Notes: a model not told the origin generated them from the sequence alone. Positions 1 through 25,395 are shown, counted from the first letter of the stretch. The stretch is DNA of 64,000 nt from Amorphochlora amoebiformis (GCA_054601695.1 BAAHQB010000257.1:1-64000); one strand, 5' to 3'. Made by a program: numbers and translations.

Positions 1-99
1 TATATATACCGCATATGCCATAATTGTAGACCCGCTCCCAGGCTCGTAGGCATGACTATTAGAGGGTATGAATATTATATATATATATATATATAATAT

Positions 100-132
<33 letters not shown>

Positions 133-425
133 CCTACTACCCCTTAAACGTGTCGTGAAAAAGAATATTAAAAAAGCGAAATTATCTAGCATATGACACA
201 AATATCGTGTGTTTGGACTACATATTACAAAAAAGTTATACAACAGAAAGAGGATGGAAACATGTGTATATACATACACATATATAATATACACATATAT
301 GTATATATATACACACACATATGAATATGTTACTATATATACATATATATATGTATTTATATATATATATATAGCTTAAAAGCTTTTAGGTATACTTAAG
401 AAAGAAGCTGGAAAATCATATATAT

Positions 426-473
<48 letters not shown>

Positions 474-565
474 TATATGAATATGTATTTATATATAGGT
501 ATATGTGTAGCTTCCGTATAACTAATAGAGGGTACATATATGTTTGTATATGTATATATATATAC

Positions 566-596
<31 letters not shown>

Positions 597-675
597 TAAA
601 ATACTTTGGAAATTATACGTACGTATGTGTTTGCATATATTAATTAGATGTACGTACACACACACACAGACACAC

Positions 676-713
<38 letters not shown>

Positions 714-758
714 GTATATATATATTATATATAATACATATGTGTGTGCGTGTGTGTA

Positions 759-834
<76 letters not shown>

Positions 835-939
835 TAAATATTCGTGAATATATCTACATGTACATTTATTTATGTGTACAGTCTAGTCCGTATATATGCA
901 CGCACATTACACACACACACATATATATATATATATATC

Positions 940-1000
<61 letters not shown>

Positions 1001-1142
1001 TGAAATGATATACGTAGATTTCCAGTCGGTTGTCGCACAGCTACCGCGTTGTCCGTTCCAAGTGTGGCCTTATATGTAGGTATATATATATTTATATGTA
1101 TATATTGATATGAATATATATATATATATATATTATATGCAC

Positions 1143-1207
<65 letters not shown>

Positions 1208-1450
1208 CTTCCTCTAACCTTATGTCCAATCTCATATGCTACGTATAATTAATTATATATACGTATATATATATATATATATTAAATATATAAATATATA
1301 TATACATATATATATATATATACTTCTTTACATATACAACACAACGTACATAATACACACAAAATATATATATATATCCACATTACACACATATACACAC
1401 ACACACACACATAAATACATATATATATACACATACATACATATACACAT
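1..1450. repeat. (TA)n microsatellite region
   Basis: This stretch is almost entirely TA dinucleotide repeat with short CA/TG runs. A small non-repetitive island lies at about 1005-1080. I see no exon with matching splice signals. Tyr/Ile-rich reading frames on both strands only reflect the repeat. The word around 1207-1245 resembles the one at 1451-1490, so the islands are partly duplicated. Confidence 0.85.
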
Positions 1451-1660
1451 TACTTCCCCCGAATTGATGTCCAATTTCATGGGCTACGTAGTCCACCCAA
1501 AATGCGTCATTAACGGGCGTATGACTTCCGGTTACGCCTTTGGACTAAAGCGTATTTTTTCATGTTATGTTCCTTTGGACTAAAGTGTATTTTTTCATGT
1601 TATGTTTGGAAAATATATATTTATAGATATATATTCGCCTTTGGACTATATTGTGCTTGA
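1451..1660. repeat. short direct repeats (35-bp unit)
   Basis: A 35-bp unit beginning CCTTTGGACTAAAG and containing a T run and TTCATGTTATG occurs twice head to tail (about 1537-1605). A third degenerate copy starts near 1637. The preceding segment (1451-1490) repeats the sense of 1207-1245. No gene is apparent. Confidence 0.8.
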
Positions 1661-1690
1661 TTATTATGTTTAGAAGTATATTTTATATAT

Positions 1691-1733
<43 letters not shown>

Positions 1734-1800
1734 GTATATATATATGTGTATTGTTTTGAAGAATGTGCGTATATACATGTATGCATGTAAATATATATAT

Positions 1801-1847
<47 letters not shown>

Positions 1848-1977
1848 ACAATGGACCCAAAAAGCATCCTTTTTAAGAGAAAGACTCCAGTAATATTTTG
1901 GGAGTAATATATATACATATACATATATATATATATATATATGTATGTATATATGTATTTTAATATCTATTGTATGC

Positions 1978-2012
<35 letters not shown>

Positions 2013-2095
2013 ATGTATACGCACAGATATTATACCCGTGTGTATAGTATAGTCGTATATGTGTATATGACATATCGAATATAACATATATATAT

Positions 2096-2131
<36 letters not shown>

Positions 2132-2196
2132 GTATATATATAAATATACAATATAAATATATATATATATATATATGTATAAATATCATATATATA

Positions 2197-2250
<54 letters not shown>

Positions 2251-2322
2251 AAATAAATATATATAGATATATTTATATAGATAAAATATATGTATTATAT
2301 ATAATATAACATACATTTACAA

Positions 2323-2357
<35 letters not shown>

Positions 2358-2358
2358 A

Positions 2359-2437
<79 letters not shown>

Positions 2438-2500
2438 TATAGTTACCTTGTAACTAGAGTGACACACAACGCCTAACCCTGCTTGCCCTCCAGCCTACAC

Positions 2501-2547
<47 letters not shown>

Positions 2548-2680
2548 TATATATATATATATACATACAAATATATATATATATATACACACATATATAT
2601 ATATATATATATATTTACAGGGTACGTCTATATTCATACATATAGATACACATGTATTATGTATGTATGTATATATATAT

Positions 2681-2716
<36 letters not shown>

Positions 2717-2895
2717 GTATATCTATATATACATATATATATGTGCATATATGTATATAAATATCCTCATAACTACCGGTCGAGAACACATGTCCATCAT
2801 AGATATATATATATATAATATATATATATAATATGTATACATATATATATATATACATATATATATTATATATATATATATATATATAATATATA

Positions 2896-2937
<42 letters not shown>

Positions 2938-3054
2938 GATATATATGTGTATATATACATACACATATGCATATACAATCATTATCATAATTACCCCGGT
3001 CGAGAAGACGTGTCCAATATCATATCCCGTGCTATCAACTAAACATTTAAACTT
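1661..3054. repeat. (TA)n microsatellite region
   Basis: Long TA tracts are broken by short islands. The islands at 2765-2800 and 2985-3045 share the words CGGTCGAGAA and TGTCCA, so they are degenerate copies of one another. No coding signal is seen. Confidence 0.8.
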
Positions 3055-4170
3055 AGTCTTAGGATTAGGGTTAGGATTAGGGTTAGGGTTAGGGTTAGGG
3101 TTAGGGTTAGGGTTAGGCGATTAAATTAGGCTTAGAGTTAGGACTAGAGTTAGGGCTAAGGTTTACGGTACAGCTTAGACTATGGTTAGGGTTAGGGATT
3201 TGGGTTTGTGCTTATTTAACTTCAAGATACTGTTCGGGATTTAGGGGATTAGGGTTAGGGTTAGGGTTAGGGTTAGGATTAGGATTTGATTTAATGATTT
3301 TGAGATATTATTGAAGTTAGGGTTAATGTTAGGGTTAGGGTTAGGGCTAGGGTTAGGGTTAGGGCTAAGTTTTACGATAAGCGTTACACTTATCATTACT
3401 TTTATGTCTAAACGTAGAAATAACAATAGGTTTGGGTTAGGGTTAGGGTTGGTATTAGCCCAAGTAGATAGAGCTCATGCTACTGTTTTTTTGAAGTCAG
3501 AGTTCGCGTTGGAGATATATGGATTGGGTTAGGGTCGGGGTTTGGAGCTTTGAGCAGGATTAGGGTTAGGGTTCGGGTTCGGGTTAGGGTTAGGGTTAGG
3601 ATCAGATTATTCAGCATGTCTGATCCTAACCCTAACCCTAGGATTAGGGTTATGGTTGGGGTTAGGGTTAGGGTTAAGGGAATCGATTACGCTCATTGCC
3701 ATTCAGGCGTAGATTAATATATCCTTGAATCTGTGGGTTGGCATAGGGTTAGGGTTTTAGTTTGGGTTGGGATTAGGGTTAGGGTTAGGGTTAGGGTTGG
3801 AGGTTACGATTAATGCTCAGGTTAGGATTGACGCTAAGATATTACTACGGTATGCTTAGTTCTGGCGTTAGGTTTAGCGATAGTTAGGGTTAGCGACACT
3901 GGTAGGGCTAACCCTAGAGTTAGGGTTAGTGCAACGGTTAGGGTTAGCGCTAGGGTAGGTTTTAGTGTCAGAGCTTGGGTTAGGGTTAGGGTTAGGGTTA
4001 GGGTTAGGGTTGGACTGCTGATAGGGTTAGGGATATACAGCGCTAGGGTTCTGGTTAGCTATGATGTAGCGTTAGGGTTAGCGGTTGGGTTTGGCTTTAA
4101 ATTAGGGTTAGGGTTAAGATTGGAGATTTTTAGGGTTAGGGTTAGGGTTAGGGTTAGGGTTTCACTTGAT
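3055..4170 (+). repeat. telomere-like TTAGGG block
   Basis: TTAGGG and near variants dominate this interval. It includes a head-to-head switch to CCCTAA at about 3625-3645. A non-telomeric word, ATTATTCAGCATG, lies at 3606-3618 and recurs in three other telomere-like blocks of the window. The repeat is interstitial and degenerate, so it is not a chromosome end. Confidence 0.9.
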
Positions 4171-4204
4171 TCAGAAGAGCGGAGGCTGTGTTTGCGAGTG
4201 TGTT

Positions 4205-4286
4205 TTGGTCACAGGATATGCATATCAGAGCATCAGACGATGCATGCATCTATATCAAAGGTGTATATGTGTATATTAATTATTCA

Positions 4287-4331
<45 letters not shown>

Positions 4332-4408
4332 GTCACAGGATATGTAGATCAGAGCATCAGAAGATGCATGCATCTATATCAAAGGTGTATATGTGTATAT
4401 TAATTATT

Positions 4409-4459
<51 letters not shown>

Positions 4460-4650
4460 ACAGGATATGCAGGTCAGAGCATCAGAAGATGCATGCATCT
4501 ATATCAAAGGTGTATATGTGTATATTAATTATTCAATATACATACATACATATATATATATATGTCACATTATATGCATATCAGAGAATCAGAAGATGCA
4601 TGCATCTATATCAAAGGTGTATATGTGTATATTGTTTATTCAATAGATAT
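4205..4650 (+). repeat. four-copy tandem repeat (~105-125 bp unit)
   Basis: Four copies of an approximately 88-bp core start at about 4208, 4332, 4457 and 4563. Each reads GTCACAGGATATG, then CATCAGAAGATGCATGC, then ATATCAAAGGTGTATATG, with few substitutions. Each core is followed by a TA tract of different length, so the cores are conserved while the microsatellite spacers vary. Confidence 0.92.
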
Positions 4651-4709
<59 letters not shown>

Positions 4710-4895
4710 ACATCTGTATATATGCATATATATGTTCACATAGGTATATATTATATACATACACACACACATATATATATATATATTTCAGGTATATCCA
4801 TCTTGTATTAATCATATAAGCCGTCTAGATGTTTGCATCCATCTGATAAATACATCTGTACATATATACACATATGTACACATATATACATATAT

Positions 4896-4986
<91 letters not shown>

Positions 4987-5050
4987 CAATATATATATAT
5001 ATATATATATTACATATCATAAGAGAAACACTATATTTCCTCTGATAAGC

Positions 5051-5086
<36 letters not shown>

Positions 5087-5173
5087 TATACCGTAAAGGA
5101 GATTGCCAAGTCCCTTTTGTATATGCCGTTTAGTCGACTCACACAAGCTGCATATCAATATATACATATGTAT

Positions 5174-5210
<37 letters not shown>

Positions 5211-5321
5211 CATATACATGTATATATATATATACATATACATATACATATATATATATATATATACATATGCATATACGAGATGTATATACATGCACAT
5301 ATACATATACATATGTATACA

Positions 5322-5378
<57 letters not shown>

Positions 5379-5389
5379 GTGTATATATG

Positions 5390-5426
<37 letters not shown>

Positions 5427-5500
5427 TACGTATATTTAATACCTATACCTATATATATATATATATATGTATATATTTCTCTCTCTCTGTCTCTTTATAT

Positions 5501-5540
<40 letters not shown>

Positions 5541-5605
5541 ACAAGTATAATATGAATCCATGCATACACACATACACACCAGTAACGGCAGCCAGACACT
5601 CGCTA
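4651..5605. repeat. (TA)n microsatellite region
   Basis: TA and CATA repeats contain two short unique islands near 4790-4860 and 5095-5160. No exon is supported. Confidence 0.8.
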
Positions 5606-5609
5606 ACAG

Positions 5610-6180
5610 TCGACCCTAACATTAGAGGGTTAGGGTTAGGGTTGGGCGTAAGGTTAGGGTTAGGGTTAGGGTTAGGGTTGGGCGTAAGGTTAGGGTTAGG
5701 GTTAGGGTTAGGTTAGGGTTAGGTTAGGGTTAGGGTTAGGTTAGGGTTAGGGTTGAAGGTTAGGGTTAAGCTTAGGGTTAGGGTTAGGGTTGGGCGTACG
5801 GTTAGGGTTAGAGCTAGGGTTAGGGTTAGGGTTAGGGATAAAGATAGGGTTAGGTTAGGGTTGGGCGTAAGGTTAGGGTTAGAGCTAGGGTTAGGGTTAG
5901 GTTTAGGGATAGAGATAGGGTTAGATTAGGGTTAGGGTGAGTTCGCGAAGCTTGGGTTTAGGCTTAGGCGTGGGCTTAGGGTTAGGGTTAGAGTCAGAGT
6001 TAGGGTTAGGGATTAGTTACGATTTAGGCTAGGGCTAGGGTTAAGGTTAAATTAGGCTTAGGGTAGGGTTAGGGTTAGGGTTAGTTAGGATTAGGGTTGG
6101 GGTTAGAGTTTGTTAGGGTTAGGTTAGGGTAGGTTAGAGTTAGGGTTAGCGTTAGGGTTAGGGTTAGGGTTAGGGTATTA
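5610..6180 (+). repeat. telomere-like TTAGGG block
   Basis: Almost uninterrupted TTAGGG and variants (GGGCGTAAGG, GAGCTAGGG) in one orientation. The GGGCGTAAGG variant recurs at about 60-bp steps, indicating local higher-order duplication. It is an interstitial array flanked by TA microsatellite. Confidence 0.9.
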
Positions 6181-6184
6181 GGAT

Positions 6185-6296
6185 GATAGGGTTTGTGCAC
6201 CGTGGAAAGCGCAGTATTGGCTATTTGCGGCCAGGGCTATGGTGTATACTCTCTGAATGTATGTATGTTTATATGTATATATATATATATGTCTAC

Positions 6297-6329
<33 letters not shown>

Positions 6330-6433
6330 GTATGTGTGTTTGTGTGTATGTATATTACATATATATATGTGTATATATGTATATATATATATATATATAT
6401 AAGTTTTATAAACTCGGGTTAAGTCGACACATA

Positions 6434-6495
<62 letters not shown>

Positions 6496-6600
6496 TGCAT
6501 ATATATTTATATATGTAATCGTATGTACATAATACATAGATTCACATACACGAACATTTAAACTTACAAGATACACACACACACACGCACACACACACAC

Positions 6601-6641
<41 letters not shown>

Positions 6642-6777
6642 CATACAATAATTGAACAGATATATACATGCATACATATATATATATATATATAATATAT
6701 ATATACATCACCTCTCTTGCAAACGTAGGCGTATGTATATTTGTGCTTAACCCGAGACTATGCACGTGTCTATCACC

Positions 6778-6834
<57 letters not shown>

Positions 6835-6838
6835 ATAG

Positions 6839-6900
<62 letters not shown>

Positions 6901-7231
6901 TATGTATAAATTTATATATATGTGTATAAATATATATACACACACACATACATATATATATATGTATGTGTATGTGTATGTATATACGTATATATATATG
7001 TATATATATGTATATATGTATGTATATATATATATATATATCAGGCGAATGTATATTTGGGCTTAACCTTAAGGTTTGCATGTTTCTATCCCCTATATAT
7101 GTGTCTATATATATATCTGTATATAAATGATACATATATATATATATATATATATACATATGTATATGTATATATATGGTATGCATGTGTCTATCCCCTA
7201 TATATGTGTCTATCCCCATATATGTATGACT

Positions 7232-7305
<74 letters not shown>

Positions 7306-7332
7306 TAATATATATGATACACACACACACAC

Positions 7333-7394
<62 letters not shown>

Positions 7395-7431
7395 ATATAT
7401 AACAGGGGTACGTACATTTGAGGCTTAATCT

Positions 7432-7474
<43 letters not shown>

Positions 7475-7502
7475 TAGATATAGATATATAATATATATAT
7501 AC

Positions 7503-7542
<40 letters not shown>

Positions 7543-7603
7543 CATATAAATATATATATATATATATATTGATATATAGTATGTAAAATTATATCACAAT
7601 ATA

Positions 7604-7658
<55 letters not shown>

Positions 7659-7780
7659 TTATTTATTGGGAGCAGATACAGTTGTATTTAAATCCATAGA
7701 ATGCGTATAAAATCACTGGTCATACCCATACTGTATATATATATATATAATACATATATATATATATTATACAGAGATTA
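6185..7780. repeat. (TA)n region with a dispersed repeated word
   Basis: TA tracts surround islands at about 6415-6435, 6715-6775, 7040-7095, 7180-7230 and 7403-7432. The islands share parts of one sentence: a TGTATATTTG-GGCTTAACC word, then GCACGTGTCTATC, then CCCTATATATGTGTC. They look like diverged copies of a single unit spread through microsatellite. No coding signal is seen. Confidence 0.7.
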
Positions 7781-7844
7781 GTAATGTACCATCCTCCTTA
7801 CGCGTGTCATGTACCCCTACGAGAAAATAAGGTAAAAATACTGA

Positions 7845-8255
7845 TATCTCTCTCCTTTCTCTCTCTCTCTCTTTTCTCCCTCTCTCTCTCTCTTTTCTCC
7901 CTCTCTCTCTCTCTTTTCTCCCTCTCTCTCTCTTTTCTCACTCCCTTTGCATTCTCTCTCATTTTTTCTCTCTGTTTTTTCTCTCTCTTGCTTTCCCTCT
8001 CTCTCCGTCTCTCTTCTCTCTCTGTCTCTCTTCTCTCTCTCTGTCTCTCTTCTCTCTCTCTGTCTCTCTTCTCTCTCTGTCTCTCTTCTCTCTCTCTGTC
8101 TCTCTTCTCTCTCTCTGTCTCTCTTTTCTCTCTCTGTCTCTCTTCTCTCTCTCTGTCTCTCTTCTCTGTCTCTCTTCTCTCTCTCTGTCTCTCTTCTCTC
8201 TCTCTGTCTCTCTTCTCTCTCTGTCTCTCTTCTCTCTCTCTGTCTCTCTTCTTTT
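7845..8255 (+). repeat. polypyrimidine tandem tract
   Basis: About 400 bp of C/T only apart from one G per unit. The unit is CTCTCTCTGTCTCTCTT with slight length variation (about 17-22 bp), repeated some 15 times. The apparent Ser/Leu-rich and Arg/Glu-rich reading frames on the two strands are by-products of the repeat. The mirror-like purine/pyrimidine composition could favour triplex (H-)DNA. Confidence 0.9.
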
Positions 8256-8613
8256 CCCCATATACATATGTAATTATATACATATATATAATTATATACA
8301 TATATATATATGTATGTATGTATATATATCATTCTCCCCTCTCTTTTCTCGCTCTCTTCTCTCTTTCCCATACCTGTACACTTATGTTGAGAGCGCGAAT
8401 GAGTGTCACCCATGTTTGTCACCAGTTGTACGTTCTCCGAGTGAGAATATGAGACATACAAATCACCTAATATTATATATATATATATGTATATATATGT
8501 ATATATATATATATATATATATACATATATATTTATATATCATTCTCCTTGTGGGTATGAGGCTTATAGCTGACCTAATGTGCCATAATGTACAAATACA
8601 TCCATATATGTGG

Positions 8614-8669
<56 letters not shown>

Positions 8670-8986
8670 ATGGAATAGAAGAGAGAAAGGAAAAGAGAGA
8701 GAAAGAGAGGAAGTGAGAGAGAGGGAGAAAGAAGAGGACGAGAAAGAGAGAGTATAGAACGAGAGAGAAAGAAGAGAGCGAGCGAGAGAGCATAGATCGA
8801 GAGAGAGAGAATAGATCGAGAGAGAGAGAGAGAGAAGAGAGAGAGAGATAGAGAGAGAGAAGAGAGAGAGAGATAGAGAGAGAGAGAGAAAGAAAGAAGA
8901 GATCCCGAGGGGGCAACTTCCCATATATTGAGGCAATGGATTGCGAATTGTTAATAGCCCTACTCATGGAAGAGAGAGAAGAGATC

Positions 8987-9021
<35 letters not shown>

Positions 9022-9095
9022 AGAGAGAGAGAGAGAGAGAACGAGAGATACCGAGAGAGAGAAAAAGAGAGAGCAAGAAGAGAGCATAGAAAGCG
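8670..9095 (+). repeat. polypurine GA-rich tract
   Basis: GAGA-rich sequence in two blocks (8670-8900 and 8970-9090) separated by about 60 bp of ordinary sequence. A repeated phrase of GAGAGAGCATAGATCGAG type shows tandem growth. It lies about 400 bp from the CT-rich tract at 7845-8255 and is of opposite strand composition. Confidence 0.88.
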
Positions 9096-9257
9096 AAATA
9101 CTCACTGGATCGGACAGGGTCGATATATATCATCCCATGGAAGACAGAGAGGAGTTGGGCGTGGAAGCCGTGGGGAGTCAATGAGATTTCACCCCTTACT
9201 CCAGGGACTATTTGAGTATTTTTATATGTATGTATATCATATATATATATATATTTA

Positions 9258-9298
<41 letters not shown>

Positions 9299-9302
9299 CA
9301 TG

Positions 9303-9336
<34 letters not shown>

Positions 9337-9494
9337 TGTACATGCATATATGTACGTAACAAATATACATAAATATGTATATGCATATGTCTCCGGTATG
9401 GTTAGTTGTATATATACATATATATATATATATATGTACATATATATATTTAAATCACACATATACATCTCCAATAGTTTATTTACATATATTT

Positions 9495-9539
<45 letters not shown>

Positions 9540-9542
9540 TAC

Positions 9543-9573
<31 letters not shown>

Positions 9574-9655
9574 TATATATATGTATACAACATACATACA
9601 TACATACATATATGTGTATATATGTATATATATATATATATTATACACCTCCAGA
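9096..9655. repeat. short unique island and (TA)n microsatellite
   Basis: About 110 bp of non-repetitive sequence (9100-9215) is followed by TA repeats. I see no exon with both splice signals. Confidence 0.7.
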
Positions 9656-10440
9656 AGCCTTCAAGTGATATGTTCGAAAAGAAGGGAATTTGGCCGCGAG
9701 AGTCGGATGCATGGTCTATTAGGTAGAGATAGCAGGTTCAAATCTTGAAAACATCACCTTTTTTCTTCTTTTCCAGAGAAGAAAGAAATATATAAAGGGC
9801 TCGAATCTTTCACTGGATTTTTTTTTTTTTCCCTTATGGGAAGAAAGAAAATAGAGAAGGGTTCGAATCTTAAAATAGAGCTCTATTTCCTTTTTTAAGA
9901 GCTAGAGATAGAGAATTCGAATCTCAAAAGTGTCAAATATCTTTTTTCCGTTTCTGTGGTTCGAATCTTGAAATATTCCCTTTTTTTTCTTCCTCTCTTT
10001 CTCTGACAGTTAGAGATTGAGGGTTCGAGTCTCCAAATATCCATATTTTTTTTAATTTTAGCGATAGAAAAGAGTCATCAGAGAATAGATGGATTGAATT
10101 CCGCGAAGATGTAATAATTCTTCCTTCTTTCTGGAAATTAGAGATGGAAGGAGAGAGAGGCTAAACGTTTTTTACATTCTACGACTTGGACATAAGAGGG
10201 TTCGAATCTTAAAAAAAGAACAAACTTTTTTTTCTTTCTTTCTACAAGCTAGGGATGAGGCTTCGAACTTAAAAATTGAACAAATATTATTTTTTTCTTT
10301 CTAGAAGGAGTCTGGTATGGAGGGTTCGAATCTTAGAAATCAGGTCTGTTTCTCCTTCTGGAGTTATAAATAGAGATTTTTAAATCTTAAAATACAACCT
10401 CTCTTTTCTTTTGGTGGGGTTAGAGAGTTCAAGTGTGGGA
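9656..10440 (+). repeat. degenerate ~60-bp repeats with GGTTCGAATCTT
   Basis: At least ten occurrences of a word close to GGGTTCGAATCTTAAAA lie at about 9731, 9797, 9859, 9912, 9957, 10020, 10198, 10259, 10321 and 10378. A T-rich pyrimidine run follows most copies, and a TAGAGAT-type phrase precedes several. The core GGTTCGAATC matches the Pol III B-box/T-arm word. The first copy also has a TTTGGCCGCGAGAG stretch about 40 bp upstream, resembling a tRNA D-arm, but no full cloverleaf folds. A family expanded from a tRNA-like sequence is possible, not shown. Confidence 0.7.
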
Positions 10441-10477
<37 letters not shown>

Positions 10478-10547
10478 ACCATGTTGGTGGTGTCCTTTGA
10501 AGAGAAATGTAGAAGAGAACCATTATGGATAGGAAGGATACATTTGC

Positions 10548-10605
<58 letters not shown>

Positions 10606-10713
10606 GAAACCATTGTGCATTTGACTATTAATTATGTATTATATATTTATGTATACACATATATATATATATATATATCTGTTTACATAATATACATACA
10701 TATATACACATAT

Positions 10714-10773
<60 letters not shown>

Positions 10774-10777
10774 ATTT

Positions 10778-10827
<50 letters not shown>

Positions 10828-10949
10828 GCAGTATATACACGGAAGAGTTGCATCAAGGCAATATGAACTTCGTACTTGTATATGTACTATATATATATAT
10901 ATATACGTATATATATATATATACATAAATGCATACATACACACACATA

Positions 10950-10992
<43 letters not shown>

Positions 10993-11026
10993 GTGTGTTA
11001 TGTGTGTGTACACACACATAAATGTG

Positions 11027-11065
<39 letters not shown>

Positions 11066-11184
11066 ATGGTCAGCTTTAAGTAAAGAACACATGAGAATTA
11101 TATCAAGGCGATGACTTAAATTATATATATTACATATGTATATATATATGTATGTGTGTGTGTGTGTATAATATGTATGTATTG

Positions 11185-11221
<37 letters not shown>

Positions 11222-11353
11222 ACCAGCCTCAAGCAGAGAACGCATAAGGGTTGTATCCAGGCGAAAATGACTTCCTTCTTTAGGGATGACTCCTGAATCT
11301 AATATATATGTATGTGTATATATATATATATGTTATATGTGTATGTGTATATG

Positions 11354-11406
<53 letters not shown>

Positions 11407-11457
11407 ATATGTGTGTGTGTTTGCAAATAGGTACATAAAAAAAATATATATATATAT

Positions 11458-11555
<98 letters not shown>

Positions 11556-11587
11556 GTGTGTATATAAATATATATACATACATGTGA

Positions 11588-11671
<84 letters not shown>

Positions 11672-11832
11672 GAAGGCGATAATGACTCCTTTCCTTAGGA
11701 TGATTCCTGAATCTAATATACACCTATATATATAAATAATATATATATTTATATATATGTATATATATATATATATATATATGTAAATGTATATATGTAT
11801 ACATACATATATATATATGCATAATATATACA

Positions 11833-11877
<45 letters not shown>

Positions 11878-11880
11878 AAT

Positions 11881-11919
<39 letters not shown>

Positions 11920-11940
11920 TATATATATATAAAAACATAT
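10441..11940. repeat. (TA)n region with dispersed copies of one unit
   Basis: TA/CA microsatellite carries islands at 10845-10885, 11066-11122, 11218-11300 and 11671-11725. They share the words ATCAAGGCGA(A)ATGA and GATGACTCCTGAATCTAATATA. The last two are clear copies of each other. A (CT)n run lies at 11589-11621. No exon is supported. Confidence 0.75.
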
Positions 11941-12182
11941 ATCCCCCTTTGATCCCACTTCTTAACACCCCAATTCAAAACAGTGGAAATACCCCTTACT
12001 TCCCCAAACATGTACAACAACATCCACTCAATTCGTACCAAGCTCCAGCTCCCTCACCGGGTCTCTGACATACTCCCATGGGCTCTGAAGACCTTCCCCT
12101 CCTCCCACAAGACAACTGAAAACGACCAATCCAGCCCACATGTCAAGCGGTCTCATTCCGTGTCCCAAATAGCCCAAATACG

Positions 12183-12377
12183 TCATATTTCGAGGTTCTC
12201 TTTGTCTCTCTTTCTCCCGAGACGCAAGACTTCCGCTAGATATCTATTCGAGAATAGGTCAACGAGATTTGGGGGATCGGAGGAGATAGGAGCAGGCTCT
12301 GGTTTGGGAGGTGGCGGTCTTGGGGTATTTGGGTTTCGGGCAGTTATACTTCGGTTGACCTCATTGGCCCATGTCAC
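12183..12377 (-). CDS. uncharacterised Pro-rich ORF, possible exon
   Basis: A 64-codon minus-strand frame ending in a stop. It has a proline-rich run (residues about 17-36) and then a more protein-like segment containing NLVDLFSNRY and a basic end, GRKRDKE. It is one of several overlapping frames in a GC-richer island, so it may be accidental. I recognise no family, and no partner exon in matching phase was found. Confidence 0.2.
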   Translation of the reverse strand: MTWANEVNRSITARNPNTPRPPPPKPEPAPISSDPPNLVDLFSNRYLAEVLRLGRKRDKENLEI

Positions 12378-13059
12378 TATGAGTGACTGCGCCTTTTAAG
12401 GACTTTCAGCTAATCTGTGATGTGGAATGGATTAGTAAGGAGACTAACGGGTGAAGGAAGTCTGAAGATTGAAATATCAAAATGCGATAAAGACGTTGGA
12501 AAGCGTCGCGCTGCCGTCCAAACGTATCGCGACCTCGTCGATTTACGACACCGGATGAACGGAATCTTGCTGACAAAGCAGTGTGCGAAGCGGGGGCTGG
12601 GTCATTGTTTGGGACACGCCAGGAAAGAGGCATGGTGAAGGCGGCTGTAGGTCAAAAGACAACAGTTGGGTCTACCCACAGTTGTCCAGTTGGCGTCGGA
12701 GTTGAGGCTCATGCTTGTCAGCGTAGCTCCATCTAGCAGCCTAACCTCCAAGTGGTTGTTTAGGGCCTCCATACATTAGTGGCCTGCCCTATGCGCATCT
12801 ACTATCCTTCGGCATTATTCCCCGAAGATCTGTAAAACACAACACATATGTATCTCTATACATACATGCAATGTAATAAAATAACCGTATTACATACCAA
12901 CATATAAACATGCATATTAAATACAAAACTTTACATTAAATATTTGATAGTGTGCGTGTCAACACGCCATGCTTCAAACACAAGGCGGCACACATCCATC
13001 TCCTCTGGCGACAGTGAAAGAAGACAGGCGCAGTTTTATTTTGTCGCGCACTTTTCTTC

Positions 13060-13181
13060 CATCATGGCTCTTCCCGCCAAAATATAAGGTGAAATCGCCA
13101 GGAAACTGCCCACAAAAAGAATGAAGATCCTCTTTTATCTCTGCGGCACAACATCCAAGCAATCGGCAGAACCCCGAAGCG
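13060..13181 (+). promoter_or_regulatory. putative core promoter / 5' leader of AMT
   Basis: Immediately upstream of the transporter start is a TTCCCGCCAAAA word (13072-13083), which fits the E2F-type consensus. It is followed by AATATAAGG (13081-13089), a weak TATA-like word. A second TTCCCGC occurs just inside intron 1 (about 13302). The placement is suggestive. The assignment is inference from consensus words only. Confidence 0.3.
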
Positions 13182-24401
<11,220 letters not shown>

Positions 24402-24640
24402 ACCTAACCCTAACCTAACCCTAACCCTTACCCTAACCTAACCCTAACCCTAACCCTAACCCTTGTAGTAACGAGGGAGTATTCTCAAACCGGAGGAGGA
24501 ACGTTACCTCATAACAGAGTATGTATACATATACATATCAATATATATATTTATTTATATATATATACATATATATACATATATTATATGTACATACATA
24601 TCTAGGAGGAATGTTACACGATGCCAGAGTATATATATAC

Positions 24641-24676
<36 letters not shown>

Positions 24677-24738
24677 GTATTTATATAACCACCATGTTCC
24701 TATTGTACAGTCTACTTAGATCATTACTTCCATGTATA

Positions 24739-24804
<66 letters not shown>

Positions 24805-24806
24805 AT

Positions 24807-24838
<32 letters not shown>

Positions 24839-24895
24839 GGGGGTCTCTTGTTACTCAGTCTATTAATACCATGTATAATATATTATATTTATATA

Positions 24896-24967
<72 letters not shown>

Positions 24968-25040
24968 GTTAAATCCAACCCTTCTCTTATGCAGTCTCAG
25001 TCCATAAATACCAGCGCTCCTGTTATGACCAGGTATATAG

Positions 25041-25089
<49 letters not shown>

Positions 25090-25395
25090 TTCAGCGCTTC
25101 CACTAAGAATAGGTTATTACCATAGTATATATATATATATATAAATATACATTTGTATTATATATATATATATATATACATATATTTAAACATATACGCA
25201 ATATATGTTATATATATATTACATGTACATTTGTAACATATACACATATACACATGCCCACTATGATGAATAGGTAATTACCATACATTGTGAATAGGTA
25301 AATATTAGATATATAAATATATGTATATATATATATATATATTATTCAGTGCTCCTACTATGAATAGGTAATTATCATATATTATGAATAATTAG

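Larger units (their letters stand above)
11941..13181. other. complex-sequence 5' flank, no assigned gene
   Basis: A 1.2-kb interval of normal complexity and higher GC, unlike everything upstream. A 138-codon plus-strand frame (11983-12399) and shorter frames on both strands are open, but none has recognisable motifs. The interval could contain an upstream gene's exons, a decayed element, or the 5' untranslated and promoter sequence of the transporter that follows. Confidence 0.5.

Noticed and set aside
3055-6180. True chromosome end because of TTAGGG arrays
   Set aside because: Arrays occur throughout the window in both orientations, are degenerate, and are interrupted by genes and other repeats. 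None is terminal.
9680-9770. tRNA gene suggested by TTTGGCCGCGAGAG and GGTTCAAATC
   Set aside because: The T-arm stem is weak, no acceptor-stem pairing or anticodon arm can be drawn, and related words recur without any tRNA body. Kept as a repeat family.
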